From: Streptomyces sp. MNU76
Lineage (GTDB): Bacteria > Actinomycetota > Actinomycetes > Streptomycetales > Streptomycetaceae
Length of the DNA: 64,000 bases
Direction of reading: 5' to 3'
Assembly: GCF_020982545.1 (NCBI RefSeq)
Contig: NZ_JAJKLK010000008.1
Location: 407,529 to 471,528, forward strand
Positions 50,499 through 59,267 of the stretch are shown piece by piece. Each line of letters starts with the position of its first letter. The first letter of the stretch is position 1. A program made the position numbers and the translations under genes. The notes below the pieces were generated by a model. It ran no database searches. It was not told the origin of the DNA and was given only the letters and a program-made list of their open reading frames with translations.

Positions 50499-52601
50499 TC
50501 AGTCCAGGAAGTCGGCCACCAGCGCGGCGAACTCGTCCGGGCCGGCCAGGCGGATGCCGAGGGCCTCGGCCTTGGCACGCTTGGAGCCGGCGTTCTCTCC
50601 CGCGACGACCAGGGACGTCCTCTTGGAGACGCTGGAGGAGGCGCGTCCCCCGGCGCGTTCGACGAGTTCGTTCATCTGGTTGCGGCTGAGCTTCTCCAGG
50701 ACGCCGGTCATCGCGCCCGTGACCACCACGGCCATCCCGGCGAGCGGCCCGCCCGCGGCCCCGGCGCCCTCCTCGGCGGCGGAGTTCTCGGCGTCGGGGG
50801 AGTCCTCGCCGGCCGGCGCGGGAGGTGTGGCGCCCGGCTCGGTCATGTTCACCCCGGCCGCCACGAGCTTGTCGATGAGCGGGGCGAGCTCGGCGAGTTC
50901 GGCCACGATCGACGGGGCCTTCTCGGTGCCGATGCCCTCGACCCGCTGGATCGCCTCGGCTTCCGCGGCCCGGATGTTCTCCATGGTGGCGAAGTGGCGG
51001 GCGATACGGCGGGACATGGAACGTCCGGTGCCCCGCACCCCCAGCGCGCACAGCACCCGCGACAACGGCCGCCCCTTGGCAGTCTCCAGCGCGGCGAGGA
51101 GATTGTCGGTGCTGGTCTCCCCCATGCGCTCCAGCCCGAGGAGCTGCTCCCGGGTGAGGGCGAACAGGTCCGCGAGGTCGGCCACCAGGCCCGCCTCGAC
51201 GAGCTGGACGACCCGGGTGTGCCCGAGCCCCTCCACATCGAGCTGGTCGCGGCCGACGGCGTACGACAGGGAGGCCACCAGATGGCAGTTGCGGCCGTTC
51301 TCGCAGCGCCAGCGCTGCTCGCCGGTGTCGATGCCGGACCCGCATCTGGGGCACACCTCGGGGAACACGATGGGCTGTTCCTCGCCGGTGCGCAGATGGG
51401 CGACGGGCGCCTCCACGCGGGGGATCACGTCACCGGCGCGGTGCACCATGACATGGTCGCCCAGCCGCAGATCGCGGCGCGTGATGTCGGCCGGGTTGTG
51501 CAGGGTGGCGTACGTGATGGTGGAGCCGTCGATCTCGACGGGCTCCAGCACACCGCGCGGCGCGATGATGCCGGTGCGGCCGACGTTCCACTGCACCTCC
51601 AGCAGCCGCGTGATCTTCTCGACGGCGGGCAGCTTGTAGGCGATCGCCCAGCGCGGGGCTCGGGAACCGGACCCGGCGGCCCGCTGGTCGGCGGCCAGGT
51701 CGGCCTTGACGACGATCCCGTCGATCCCGAAGGGCAGCCCGGCCCGCAGCGCGGCGATCTCCGTCACCCGGGCGAGAACCTCCTCGACGGAGGCGGCGGT
51801 GACACCGGGCACGGCCGTGCTCGCGGTGGTGTTGACGCCCAGTTCTGCGGCCCGGGACATCAGCTCGCTGTGGGCGAGTTCGGTCAGCCGGGCGGCGTCG
51901 GCGGCGTCCGTGCCCGGCAGCGCCAGCAGCCCGTACCCGAAGAACGTCATCGGCACGGTGTAGGCACGCTCCTTGGCGCGCAGGGTGCCCGCCGCGGCGT
52001 TGCGCGGGTTCGCGAACGGCTGCCCGCCGTGCTCGGTGCGTATCTCGTTGGCGTGCTCGAACTGGGCGGTGGTCATGAGGACTTCGCCCCGCACCTCGAC
52101 CGTGACCGGCTCGGTGAGCTCGTCCGGCAGCCCCTCGATCGTGCCGATGGCGTGCGAGACGTCCTCCCCGGCGGTCCCGTCGCCCCGGGTGATCAACCGC
52201 GTGAGCCGGCCCCGTGTGTAGCGTGCGGCGACCGCGAGCCCGTCGAGCTTGGGCTCCACGCTGAACCGCTCCACATCGTGCCCGATACGCCGGGCCAGCG
52301 ACGCCGTCCACGCGGTGAACTCCTCGCCCGAGAACACGTTGTCCAGGCTCAGCATCGCCACCGTGTGGGGCACGTCCCCCTCGACCGCGCCACCGGCGAC
52401 CTTGCCGGTGGGCGAGTCGGGCAGGACCAGATCGGGATGCTCGGCCTCCCACGCCGCGATGCCGCGCACGAGCCGGTCGTAGGTGTCGTCGTCCAGCGCC
52501 GACGTACCCCCGGTGTAGTAGGCGGCCGAGGCCCGCACCGCGTCCTCGACGGCCTGTGCGTAGGCGGCGGCATCCACGATCACTGCAGCTGATGTCGTCA
52601 T
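50499..52601 (-). CDS. ligA: NAD+-dependent DNA ligase
   Basis: 700 aa, ATG 52601. Adenylation-domain lysine motif VEPKLDGLAVAARYTRG, LITRGDGTAGEDVSHAIGTI, GQPFANPRNAAAGTLRAKE, OB-fold region GVLEPVEIDGSTITYATLHN, zinc finger CPRCGSGIDTGEQRWRCENG ending NCH, helix-hairpin-helix repeats (FALTREQLLGLERMGE) and a C-terminal BRCT domain (GMAVVVTGAMTGVLEKLSRN). It seals nicks in replication and repair. It is shorter and more divergent at the N-terminal Ia domain (YAQAVEDAVRASAAYYTGGT) than the main Streptomyces LigA, so it may be the second, LigA2-type paralogue. Confidence 0.93.
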   Translation of the reverse strand: MTTSAAVIVDAAAYAQAVEDAVRASAAYYTGGTSALDDDTYDRLVRGIAAWEAEHPDLVLPDSPTGKVAGGAVEGDVPHTVAMLSLDNVFSGEEFTAWTASLARRIGHDVERFSVEPKLDGLAVAARYTRGRLTRLITRGDGTAGEDVSHAIGTIEGLPDELTEPVTVEVRGEVLMTTAQFEHANEIRTEHGGQPFANPRNAAAGTLRAKERAYTVPMTFFGYGLLALPGTDAADAARLTELAHSELMSRAAELGVNTTASTAVPGVTAASVEEVLARVTEIAALRAGLPFGIDGIVVKADLAADQRAAGSGSRAPRWAIAYKLPAVEKITRLLEVQWNVGRTGIIAPRGVLEPVEIDGSTITYATLHNPADITRRDLRLGDHVMVHRAGDVIPRVEAPVAHLRTGEEQPIVFPEVCPRCGSGIDTGEQRWRCENGRNCHLVASLSYAVGRDQLDVEGLGHTRVVQLVEAGLVADLADLFALTREQLLGLERMGETSTDNLLAALETAKGRPLSRVLCALGVRGTGRSMSRRIARHFATMENIRAAEAEAIQRVEGIGTEKAPSIVAELAELAPLIDKLVAAGVNMTEPGATPPAPAGEDSPDAENSAAEEGAGAAGGPLAGMAVVVTGAMTGVLEKLSRNQMNELVERAGGRASSSVSKRTSLVVAGENAGSKRAKAEALGIRLAGPDEFAALVADFLD

Positions 52602-52639
52602 GCCCCCATCCTGCCGCCCACCACTGACAACGCCCCCCG

Positions 52640-53010
52640 CGGCGAGGTGCCACGATGTCGCGGAAGGTGCGGCTGAAGGTCCCCGGGCCGGCGAAACGGA
52701 GCCGTACGTCCGTCAGGTCCATTCGCGCGGGGAGGCGTTCCCCGTCCGGCAGTGCGCGTCGGCTGTTGAACCACGGTGTGTCGGCTCCGGCGAACGCCTC
52801 TCCTCGCCACAGTCCCAGAGCGTCCTCCCCGCACGCCACCGCCCGCTCGTCCGCGCCCGCCGGCGCGGCCAGGCTCGTCAGCTCGCGGAACCGGTGCGCG
52901 TCGACCACCGACGGCTCTACGGCTCGACGGCGATGCGGTAACCGCCCTGCTCGCGCACGATGTCCACGCCCATAGGGGTCAACGCCCGGCCCCGAGGACC
53001 CGCCGCTGAT
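52640..53010 (-). pseudogene. Remnants of SARP (BTAD) and AraC-like regulators
   Basis: Leftward pieces read TPMGVDIVREQGGYRIAVEP near 52980, then in a second frame SVVDAHRFRELTSLAAPAG, GEDALGLWRGEAFAGADTPW and RLPARMDLTDVRLRF. These are consecutive blocks of an AfsR/SARP bacterial transcriptional activation domain. The frame switch falls on a near-exact 8-bp duplication (GAGCCGTA/GAGCCGTC at ~52920). The frame then passes into FAGPGTFSRTFRDIV, typical of the second helix-turn-helix of AraC proteins. No start or DNA-binding N-terminus is left. The region is regulatory-gene debris. Confidence 0.6.
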
Positions 53011-53107
53011 GCGCGGGGCCGACCTCCAGGGCCCGTTCGTCGTGCCCTGCGCCGACCAGGGGCCCAAGCCCGATTCAAGACGTTCCGAAGGGTTCCGTGG
53101 AACGCGA

Positions 53108-53141
53108 ACCGCCCGCCGGGCGGAAGGCCCCGGCGGGCGGT
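53108..53141 (-). terminator. Strong terminator of the GAPDH gene
   Basis: Perfect 13-bp inverted repeat: ACCGCCCGCCGGG (53108-53120) with CCCGGCGGGCGGT (53129-53141), 35 nt beyond the leftward stop. Confidence 0.85.
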
Positions 53142-53175
53142 CGGTGTCACATGGGAGGGCGCTCGGCCCGGTGGA

Positions 53176-54630
53176 TCAGACCGCCGGTGCCGGGTAGGTC
53201 GGGTACTCCACCCCGGAGACGTGCTGGACGACCCGGATGACCTGGCAGGAGTAGCCGAACTCGTTGTCGTACCAGAGGTACAGGATCGCGTTGTCGCCGT
53301 CGACCTTGGTGGCACCGGCGTCGACGATCGAGGCGTGGCGGGAGCCGATGAAGTCGCTGGATACAGAGTCGGGCGCGTTGGTGAAGTCGATCTGGCGCTT
53401 GAGCGGCGAGGTCAGCGAGACGCCCCGGAGGTAGTCGAGGACCTCCTCGCGGTCCGTCTCACGGCCGAGGCGCAGGCTGAGGATCGCGATCGAGACGTCC
53501 GGGACGGGGACGCGGATCGAGCTGCCGGTGATCGGCGCCTTCAGGTCGGGCAGCGCCTTGGCGACGGCCGAGGCGGCACCCGTCTCGGTGATGACCATGT
53601 TGAGCGGCGCGGAGCGGCCACGACGGTCCGACTTGTGGTAGTTGTCCAGCAGGTTCTGGTCGTTGGTGAACGAGTGGACGGTCTCCACGTGACCGCGCAG
53701 CACACCGAACTCGTCGTCCATCGCCTTCAGCGGCGGCACGATCGCGTTGGTCGTGCAGGACGCGCAGGACAGGATCTGCTCGTCCGGCTTGATCGTGTGG
53801 TGGTTGACGCCGTGCACGATGTTCGGGACGTCGCCCTTGCCGGGCGCGGTCAGCACGACCTTGTCGATACCGGGACGCAGGTGCTTCGACAGGCCCTCGC
53901 GGTCGCGCCACTTGCCCGTGTTGTCGATGAGGATGGCGTTCTTGATGCCGTACTCGGTGTAGTCGACCTCGGACGGGTCGCCGGCGTAGATCACCTTGAT
54001 CTCGTTGCCGTTGGCGTTGATCGTGCTGGTGGCCTCGTCGACGGTGATCGTGCCCTGGAACTGGCCGTGGATGGAGTCCCGGCGCAGCAGTGAGGCGCGC
54101 TTGACGATATCCTCTGCGGCCCGACCCCCACCGCCGCGCACCACGATGGCCCGCAGCCGCAGGCCGTTGCCGGAGCCGGCCTTCTCGATGAGCAGGCGGG
54201 CGACGAGGCGGCCGATGCGACCGAAGCCGTAGAGGACGACGTCGCGGCCCTCGCCGCCCTCGATCTTGTTGGCGCCGGTGGCACCGGCGACGGCCTCGGC
54301 GGTGAACTCCGCGACCGACAGTCCCCGGTCGTCGGCCTGGTGGGCCTCGGCGAGCAGGCCGATGTCGATCTGCGAGGGGCCGAGGTCGAGCGTGGTGAGG
54401 GCCTGGAGGAACGGCAGGGTGTCGGTGACCGAGAGCTCCACGCCGGCGATTTGGCGGGCGAACCGGTGGGTCTTCAGGATGCTGACCACCGACTTGTTCA
54501 CCAGGGAGCGGCTGTGCAGCAGAACCGTCACGTCCCGCTCGCGGTGCAGCTTCCCGATGATCGGGATCATCGACTCCGCGATCTCCTCGCGGTGCTTCCA
54601 GGCGGTGAACGAGTCCTCGTTACGAGTCAC
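53176..54630 (-). CDS. gap: Glyceraldehyde-3-phosphate dehydrogenase, long form
   Basis: 484 aa, GTG start at 54630 (V/M-TRNEDSFTAWKHREEIAESM). An N-terminal extension of ~125 residues, typical of this actinobacterial/gamma-proteobacterial subtype, precedes the Rossmann domain (VVLYGFGRIGRLVARLLIEK). Catalytic-domain motifs follow: LSCASCTTNAIVPPLKAMDD (nucleophile Cys), HSFTNDQNLLDNYHKSDRRG, GSSIRVPVPDVSIAILSLRL and YLWYDNEFGYSCQVIRVVQH. It oxidises glyceraldehyde-3-phosphate to 1,3-bisphosphoglycerate in glycolysis (or the reverse). Monocistronic with its own strong terminator. The extension may mediate oligomerisation or regulation. Confidence 0.93.
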   Translation of the reverse strand: MTRNEDSFTAWKHREEIAESMIPIIGKLHRERDVTVLLHSRSLVNKSVVSILKTHRFARQIAGVELSVTDTLPFLQALTTLDLGPSQIDIGLLAEAHQADDRGLSVAEFTAEAVAGATGANKIEGGEGRDVVLYGFGRIGRLVARLLIEKAGSGNGLRLRAIVVRGGGGRAAEDIVKRASLLRRDSIHGQFQGTITVDEATSTINANGNEIKVIYAGDPSEVDYTEYGIKNAILIDNTGKWRDREGLSKHLRPGIDKVVLTAPGKGDVPNIVHGVNHHTIKPDEQILSCASCTTNAIVPPLKAMDDEFGVLRGHVETVHSFTNDQNLLDNYHKSDRRGRSAPLNMVITETGAASAVAKALPDLKAPITGSSIRVPVPDVSIAILSLRLGRETDREEVLDYLRGVSLTSPLKRQIDFTNAPDSVSSDFIGSRHASIVDAGATKVDGDNAILYLWYDNEFGYSCQVIRVVQHVSGVEYPTYPAPAV

Positions 54631-54733
54631 AGGTTTATCTTTCGAGCTAGGCGGCGCTCATATGCTAACCACCCCGCTCGGAGGAGATGCACCGAGGGGT
54701 GCGGATCGCATCCCTCCCTCTGGGCCACGCGGC

Positions 54734-56072
54734 TCAGGTGCCGCCCTCGCGCAGCTCGTCGCGGGTCTGGAGGGCCGCCAGTGCCGCCCGGGACGTGACG
54801 CCCGTCTTGCGGTAGACGCGGGACAGGTGGGTCTCGACCGTGCGCGGACTGAGGAAGAGCCGCTCGGCGATGGCGGGACTGGTCAGGCCCTTCGCGACGA
54901 GGGCGGCGATCTCCCGCTCCCGCCTCCCGCTCCCGCGCGAACAGCGCGGCCAGCTCCTCGGACGCCCCGTCGCGCGCTGGCGCGCCGGCGTCCCCACCCG
55001 TGCCCTGCGACGTCGCCGACTCCACGAAGACCGCCGGGCGGATCACCTCCGCGAGGCCCGTCAGCAGGTGGGCGCCGGTCCCCTCGCTCAGCCGCACGGC
55101 GCGCTCCCACATGGCGCGGGCGCGGGCCGGGCGGCCTCCGTGAGCACGGCCATGGCATCCGGGTCGAAGCCGGTCAGCGCCCGCTCCACGTGGTGCGCCC
55201 GCTCGCTGACCGGCGCCCCGATCCGGGCCGGTTCGACGGCGGCGAGGTGGTGCATCCGGGTGCGCAGCGTGGGATCGATGCTGTCGTGGACTACGGACCG
55301 CAGCACCGGTTGCTGGAGCGCCAACGGCCGTCGGGCCCCGGCCGCGCGAGATCCCGGGTGGTCAACTCACCGAAGTCCGCGTCGAGTTCGTGCTCGGGAC
55401 GGCCGGTGACGGCCGCCACCAGAGCGGGTGCGGCGTGGCCGCCGAGCACGGCCACGGCCTGGACCGTCCGGCGCGGGCCGTCGGTGAGGGTGTCAGTTTG
55501 TCCAGCAGCAGAGAGCTGAGCCCCGTCGGCCTGCCGGCCTGGAGCAGGGCGAGGAAGTACGGCGGGTTGCCCTCGCTGGCGGTGTACAGCTCGGCGGCGA
55601 GACCGGCCGGGCGGCCGGGGCCAAGCCCGCGAGGCAGGCGTCGCGGTCCAGGGGGCCCGGTTCGAGCCGGAGCACCGTCCCGCCCTCCACTCCCCGGGTG
55701 AGGGAGGCCGCGAGCCGGGGCGCGGTCTGCCGTTCACGCCGGGCCACCACGATCACCACGGGGGCGCGCCGCGGCGGATGCCGGACGAGGTGGTCGAGGA
55801 GTTCCAGGGAGGCCGGGTCGGCCCAGTGCACGTCGTCGAGGGCCACCACGAGACCGTCGCCCGCGCGCGCTGTCCGGGCCAGGAAGGCCGCCGCCGCGCG
55901 TTGCAGGGCGAAACGGTCCATGGTGTGGACCGGTCGCCCGGCCGCGCAGCACCGTCATGCCCCTGTCCCGCGCCCGTGCGCAGAACTCGGAGACCAGCCT
56001 GCTCTTGCCGAGGTCACCGGTGAGTGCGTCGAGTACGCCGGCGAGGCGGGCCGGCTCGGTCTCCCGGCTCAC
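54734..56072 (-). pseudogene. LuxR-family (LAL) regulator, multiply frameshifted and shortened
   Basis: Fragments in three frames align in order with a large ATP-binding LuxR regulator. An N-terminal P-loop remnant is first (SRETEPARLAGVLDALTGDL then GKSRLVSEFCARARDRG), with the GxxGxGKS loop shortened. Then Walker B-like LVVALDDVHWADPASLELLD, ARRERQTAPRLAASLTRG, HHVERALTGFDPDAMAV, and at the 3' end a LuxR helix-turn-helix (REREIAALVAKGLTSPAIAE, LSPRTVETHLSRVYRKTGVT) to the stop at 54734. Normal LAL proteins are ~900 aa; only ~450 codons remain, so real deletions have occurred. Non-functional. Confidence 0.7.
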
Positions 56073-56227
56073 CGGAGGAGCCACGTCCCACGGCAATGCG
56101 ATTCCCCCCCGAAGCGGGCCCGGGCCCGTCCCGGGCCGACCCGGCGGTTCATGAACGCGAACCTCCGGTCGATTCCCGAGGATTGTACGTAGCCGCCGAC
56201 ACGCCCCCGCCGACGTGTCCCCGCCGG

Positions 56228-57517
56228 TCAGTCGCGCCCCGAGCCGCGGTAGAGGTCCAGTTCTCCCTCCAACTCCACGGCGAGGACGGTCGCGTACGGA
56301 TCGAGGTCGGCCTGGGCGGGCGCGTCGATCCATGTCACGCCGGGCACCGCGTCGAGGCCGCCGACGACCCGGTGGTCCAGCTCGGTGCCCGCGCCGAGGA
56401 CGGTGACCCTCTTGACCGGATTGCGCAGCCCCCGTACCGCCACGGACTCACGCGGTACGTCGAAGCACATCAGGTACAGGGTGCGCCGGTCGGCGGAGAG
56501 GGTGCTCGGACCGTAGTGGTGCCCGGCGGGCAGCCCGGCGACCGTGCCGTACACGGCGTCGCAGTGCCGCCCGATCCACGCCCCGAGCCCTTCCAGCCGC
56601 TCGACCTGCTCGGCGGGGATCGTCCCGTCCGCCCTCGGGCCGACGCCCAGCAGCAGATTGCCGCCCATACCGATCGTCTCGGCGAAGTAACGCACCAGCT
56701 GCCGCACGGATTTGTGGTTGTGGTCCGCGTGCTGGAAACCCCATGAGTCGTTGATGGTCAGACACAACTCCCAGGGCCCTGCGGGCGCTTCGAGCGGCAC
56801 GCCCTGTTCCGGGGTGGCGTAGTCGCCGTACGAGAGCATGCGCGCGTTGAGCACGGTGTCCGGGTTCTCGCGGAGGATCAGCTCGGCCAACTCCCGCACT
56901 CGCCACTGCTGTTCGGTGCGTTCCCACTCGCCGTCGAACCACAGCAGGTCGGGCCGGAACCGCTCGACCAGCTCGCCCACCTGGCCGTCCCGGTAGGCGA
57001 GGTAGCGGTCCCAGGCGGCCGGGTCCTCCTCGCCGGGGGCGGCGTGGGAGTAGGGATTGGCGTCGTTGCCGCCCGGGTGCTCGTTCGTCCACCGGTCGAT
57101 CTCGGGGTGGCGGGCACTGGCGTAGTCGGGGTGGTTCCAGTCGGAGTGCGAGTAGTAGAGGCCGACCTTCAGGCCCCGTTCGCGCAGCGCGTCGACATAG
57201 CCGGTGATCAGGTCCCGGCCCGCCGGCGTGCGGTGGACGACGCCCAGGTCGCCGTGGGCGGTGTCCCAGAGGGCGACACCGTCGTGGTGGCGTGCCGTGA
57301 GCACCGCGTACCTCGCGCCGACCCGGGCGAACAACTCGGCCCAGGCCGTGGGGTCGTACGCGGACGCGGTGAAGCCGTCGAGCTGTTTCATGTACTGCTC
57401 GTGCGTCACCTCGCCCCAGTAGAAGGACCAGGACTCCGGCACGCCGTCCACGGCGTAGATGCCGTAGTGGATGAAGATGCCCAGTTTGGCGTCGGGAAAC
57501 CAGGGTTGCATGGTCAT
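56228..57517 (-). CDS. Alpha-L-fucosidase, GH29
   Basis: 429 aa, ATG 57517 (MTMQPWFPDAKLGIFIHYGI). GH29 blocks: KLGIFIHYGIYAVDGVPESW, ARYAVLTARHHDGVALWDT, GLKVGLYYSHSDWNHPDYAS, the nucleophile strand DLLWFDGEWER and LSYGDYATPEQG, NLLLGVGPRADGTIP. The C-terminal ~90 residues form the usual beta-sandwich. No signal peptide, so it is probably cytosolic, acting on imported fucosides. No transporter or sugar regulator adjoins it. It could also hydrolyse alpha-D-galactoside-like or related substrates, as GH29 is broad. Confidence 0.92.
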   Translation of the reverse strand: MTMQPWFPDAKLGIFIHYGIYAVDGVPESWSFYWGEVTHEQYMKQLDGFTASAYDPTAWAELFARVGARYAVLTARHHDGVALWDTAHGDLGVVHRTPAGRDLITGYVDALRERGLKVGLYYSHSDWNHPDYASARHPEIDRWTNEHPGGNDANPYSHAAPGEEDPAAWDRYLAYRDGQVGELVERFRPDLLWFDGEWERTEQQWRVRELAELILRENPDTVLNARMLSYGDYATPEQGVPLEAPAGPWELCLTINDSWGFQHADHNHKSVRQLVRYFAETIGMGGNLLLGVGPRADGTIPAEQVERLEGLGAWIGRHCDAVYGTVAGLPAGHHYGPSTLSADRRTLYLMCFDVPRESVAVRGLRNPVKRVTVLGAGTELDHRVVGGLDAVPGVTWIDAPAQADLDPYATVLAVELEGELDLYRGSGRD

Positions 57518-57950
57518 GCGGCCACGCTAGGACCGGGGCCCCGGCGGGCGCGTGGGCGCGGGTCACCACTACTGGTTCATTCTCACCTGCCTCGGGCGCC
57601 GGCGAAGTCCCCGAGGCGCTTCGGTGGAGCGCCGGCCGCGCGACCTCTGCACACGGCGTCGCCGCCCCGGCAAGAGCAGTCTGCGAGTGTACGTCCTCGA
57701 CGGCCCCGGGAAGATCGGCGCGGACGGGCCCTACCTGAGTGGCATCCGCAGCCCGAAGAGACATCCGGGGTGCCTCCGAGGCGACCACCCCCGTCGTGAC
57801 CGGGGCCCTCGGACCCCGGCGGCCCCTCGTGTCCCGTATGCATCGGCCAGGCAGAGGAATGCCCGCCCCGCCGTCGGGTACGCGAAGGGCGCAGCGCCCG
57901 GGACGGACGCCGCCCCGGGCGGCCTTTCCGCTACCAGCTGGGATCTTCTG
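57518..57950. other. Divergent intergenic region with two G+C-rich hairpins
   Basis: 433 bp between the fucosidase (leftward) and SseB-like (rightward) genes. Near its right end lie GGGCGC-A-GCGCCC (~57888) and GCCGCCC-C-GGGCGGC (57909-57923), the latter followed by CTTTCC, 25 nt before the SseB start. This resembles a terminator or attenuator in a leader. The remainder shows no supported gene. Confidence 0.45.
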
Positions 57951-58373
57951 ATGGACATACCCGCCAATGGCCACACCCCGCCCCAGGCCGCCTCGCCGGC
58001 CCAGCGGGCGCTGACCGCGCTCGCCTTCGACACCCATGACACGGCCGCGCTCCACACGCTCGCCGACACCGACGTGCTGATCCCGGTCCCGGACGACGCC
58101 GACGAGGCGGCCGTCAACGATCCGACGGCCGTGGCGCTGCCCGTGCTGGAGCAGCCCGGCGGCGAGCAGATCGTGCCGGTCTTCACCTCGGAGCCCGCGA
58201 TGGCCGAGCTCCTGCCCTATGTGTCGCGCTACCGGCTGGTGCCCCTGGGCGCCCTGGCCTCCCAGTGGCCCGCCGACGCCGACCTCTCCCTCACCATCGA
58301 CGCCGGCTCCCCGCACGGCCTCACCCTCGACGCCCACGACGTGGGCACCCTCCTGGGAGGTCAAGGGATCTGA
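57951..58373 (+). CDS. SseB-family protein
   Basis: 140 aa, ATG 57951. The sequence has the SseB domain pattern: LTALAFDTHDTAALHTLADT, DVLIPVPDD, QIVPVFTSEPAMAELLPYV and DLSLTIDAGSPHGLTLDAHD. Cytosolic. In actinomycetes such domains are found in small proteins and next to type VII secretion or enhanced-serine-sensitivity genes, but function is unproven. Its mRNA leader carries a terminator-like hairpin. Confidence 0.8.
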   Translation: MDIPANGHTPPQAASPAQRALTALAFDTHDTAALHTLADTDVLIPVPDDADEAAVNDPTAVALPVLEQPGGEQIVPVFTSEPAMAELLPYVSRYRLVPLGALASQWPADADLSLTIDAGSPHGLTLDAHDVGTLLGGQGI

Positions 58374-58425
58374 TCCGCACGGGGGAAACTCGCCCGACGG
58401 ACGAGGGGACGGCCCGCAGACCGTT

Positions 58426-58441
58426 CCCGCGGCCCCGCGGG
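58426..58441. terminator. Hairpin between convergent SseB and MarR genes
   Basis: CCCGCGG and CCGCGGG form a 7-bp stem with a 2-nt loop in the 72-bp gap between the stops. Confidence 0.45.
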
Positions 58442-58445
58442 CGGG

Positions 58446-58847
58446 TCAGTCCTGCCGCAGCATGCGGGCCAGGACCTCACGCTGCAGGGGCTGGACCTCC
58501 GTGTGCAGCTCGCGGCCCTTGTCCGTCAGGGCCACCCACACACCCCGCCGGTCCTCCGCGCACACGGACCGCTCCACCAGGCCGTCCTTCTCCAGCCGGC
58601 CGATCAGCCGGGACAGCGCACTCTGGCTGAGGTGGACCTTCTCGGCGATGTTCTGCACCCGGCACAGGTCCCCGGACGCGCTCGCGGCGGCCATCCCCGA
58701 CGCGAGGATGTCGAGCACCTCGAAGTCGCTGGCGCCCAGCCCGTGCGGATGCAGCACGCGGTCGATCTCGCACATCGTGCGGGCGTGCACGGACAGGATG
58801 TCCCGCCACTGGTCCTCGAGCCGGACACCGGTCGTGTTCGCTGCCAT
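58446..58847 (-). CDS. MarR-family regulator
   Basis: 133 aa, ATG 58847. MarR winged helix: LHPHGLGASDFEVLDILASG, NIAEKVHLSQSALSRLIGRL (recognition helix) and EDRRGVWVALTDKGRELHTE (wing). Dimer-forming N- and C-terminal helices are present and the length is normal. An inverted repeat lies just upstream of its start and 3' of the VOC gene, suggesting autoregulation. Ligand unknown. Confidence 0.93.
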   Translation of the reverse strand: MAANTTGVRLEDQWRDILSVHARTMCEIDRVLHPHGLGASDFEVLDILASGMAAASASGDLCRVQNIAEKVHLSQSALSRLIGRLEKDGLVERSVCAEDRRGVWVALTDKGRELHTEVQPLQREVLARMLRQD

Positions 58848-58877
58848 ATGTGCACGGTAACAGAGGGCGAAGCATTC

Positions 58878-58906
58878 GTTGCCCGTGCAACTAGTGCAGA
58901 CGCAAC
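58878..58906. promoter_or_regulatory. Candidate MarR operator GTTGC-N19-GCAAC
   Basis: Outer arms GTTGC/GCAAC enclose TGCA-ACTAG-TGCA in the 66-bp gap before the marR start. Nested symmetry of this sort is common in MarR autoregulatory sites. Confidence 0.4.
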
Positions 58907-58913
58907 CATCGCG

Positions 58914-59267
58914 CTACTCGGCCGCCGTGTCCTCCACCAGCCCGATCAGATTGCCGTCCGCGTCCTTCACCGAGGCGATCAGCCGGCCGCCGCCCACGTC
59001 GTGGACGTCCTCCAGCGTCTGCGCCCCGGCCTCCAGCAGCGCCGCGAACCTCGTGCGGATGTCGGTGACGTGCCAGTACGGCACCGGTCCCGTCATCCCC
59101 TTGGCGTGGCCGTTCGGGTCCAGCCCCACGTCCTGCCCCGCGTCCTTGAAGCCGACGTAGTACGCCGAGTCCGCGTACGGCTCGACCTGCAGCAGGGCAC
59201 TGAACAGGGCTTTCGCCCGAGCCAGGTTCTTGACGGGGTAGATGACGGTCTTCAGTCCGGCAGTCAT
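58914..59267 (-). CDS. VOC/glyoxalase-family protein
   Basis: 117 aa, ATG 59267 overlapping the glgB stop (ATGA). Two beta-alpha-beta-beta-beta units of the vicinal-oxygen-chelate fold: TVIYPVKNLARAKALFSALL, YYVGFKDAGQDVGLDPNGHA, PYWHVTDIRTRFAALLEAGA and LIASVKDADGNLIGLVED. The Glu/His metal ligands of true glyoxalase I are only partly evident, so it may be a binding protein or dioxygenase relative. Coupled to glgB by overlap and followed by marR. Confidence 0.88.
   Translation of the reverse strand: MTAGLKTVIYPVKNLARAKALFSALLQVEPYADSAYYVGFKDAGQDVGLDPNGHAKGMTGPVPYWHVTDIRTRFAALLEAGAQTLEDVHDVGGGRLIASVKDADGNLIGLVEDTAAE

Noticed and set aside
54662..54667. TAGCAT as -10 box of the GAPDH promoter
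   Set aside because: No acceptable -35 at 16-19 bp. Kept out of the feature list as unsupported.
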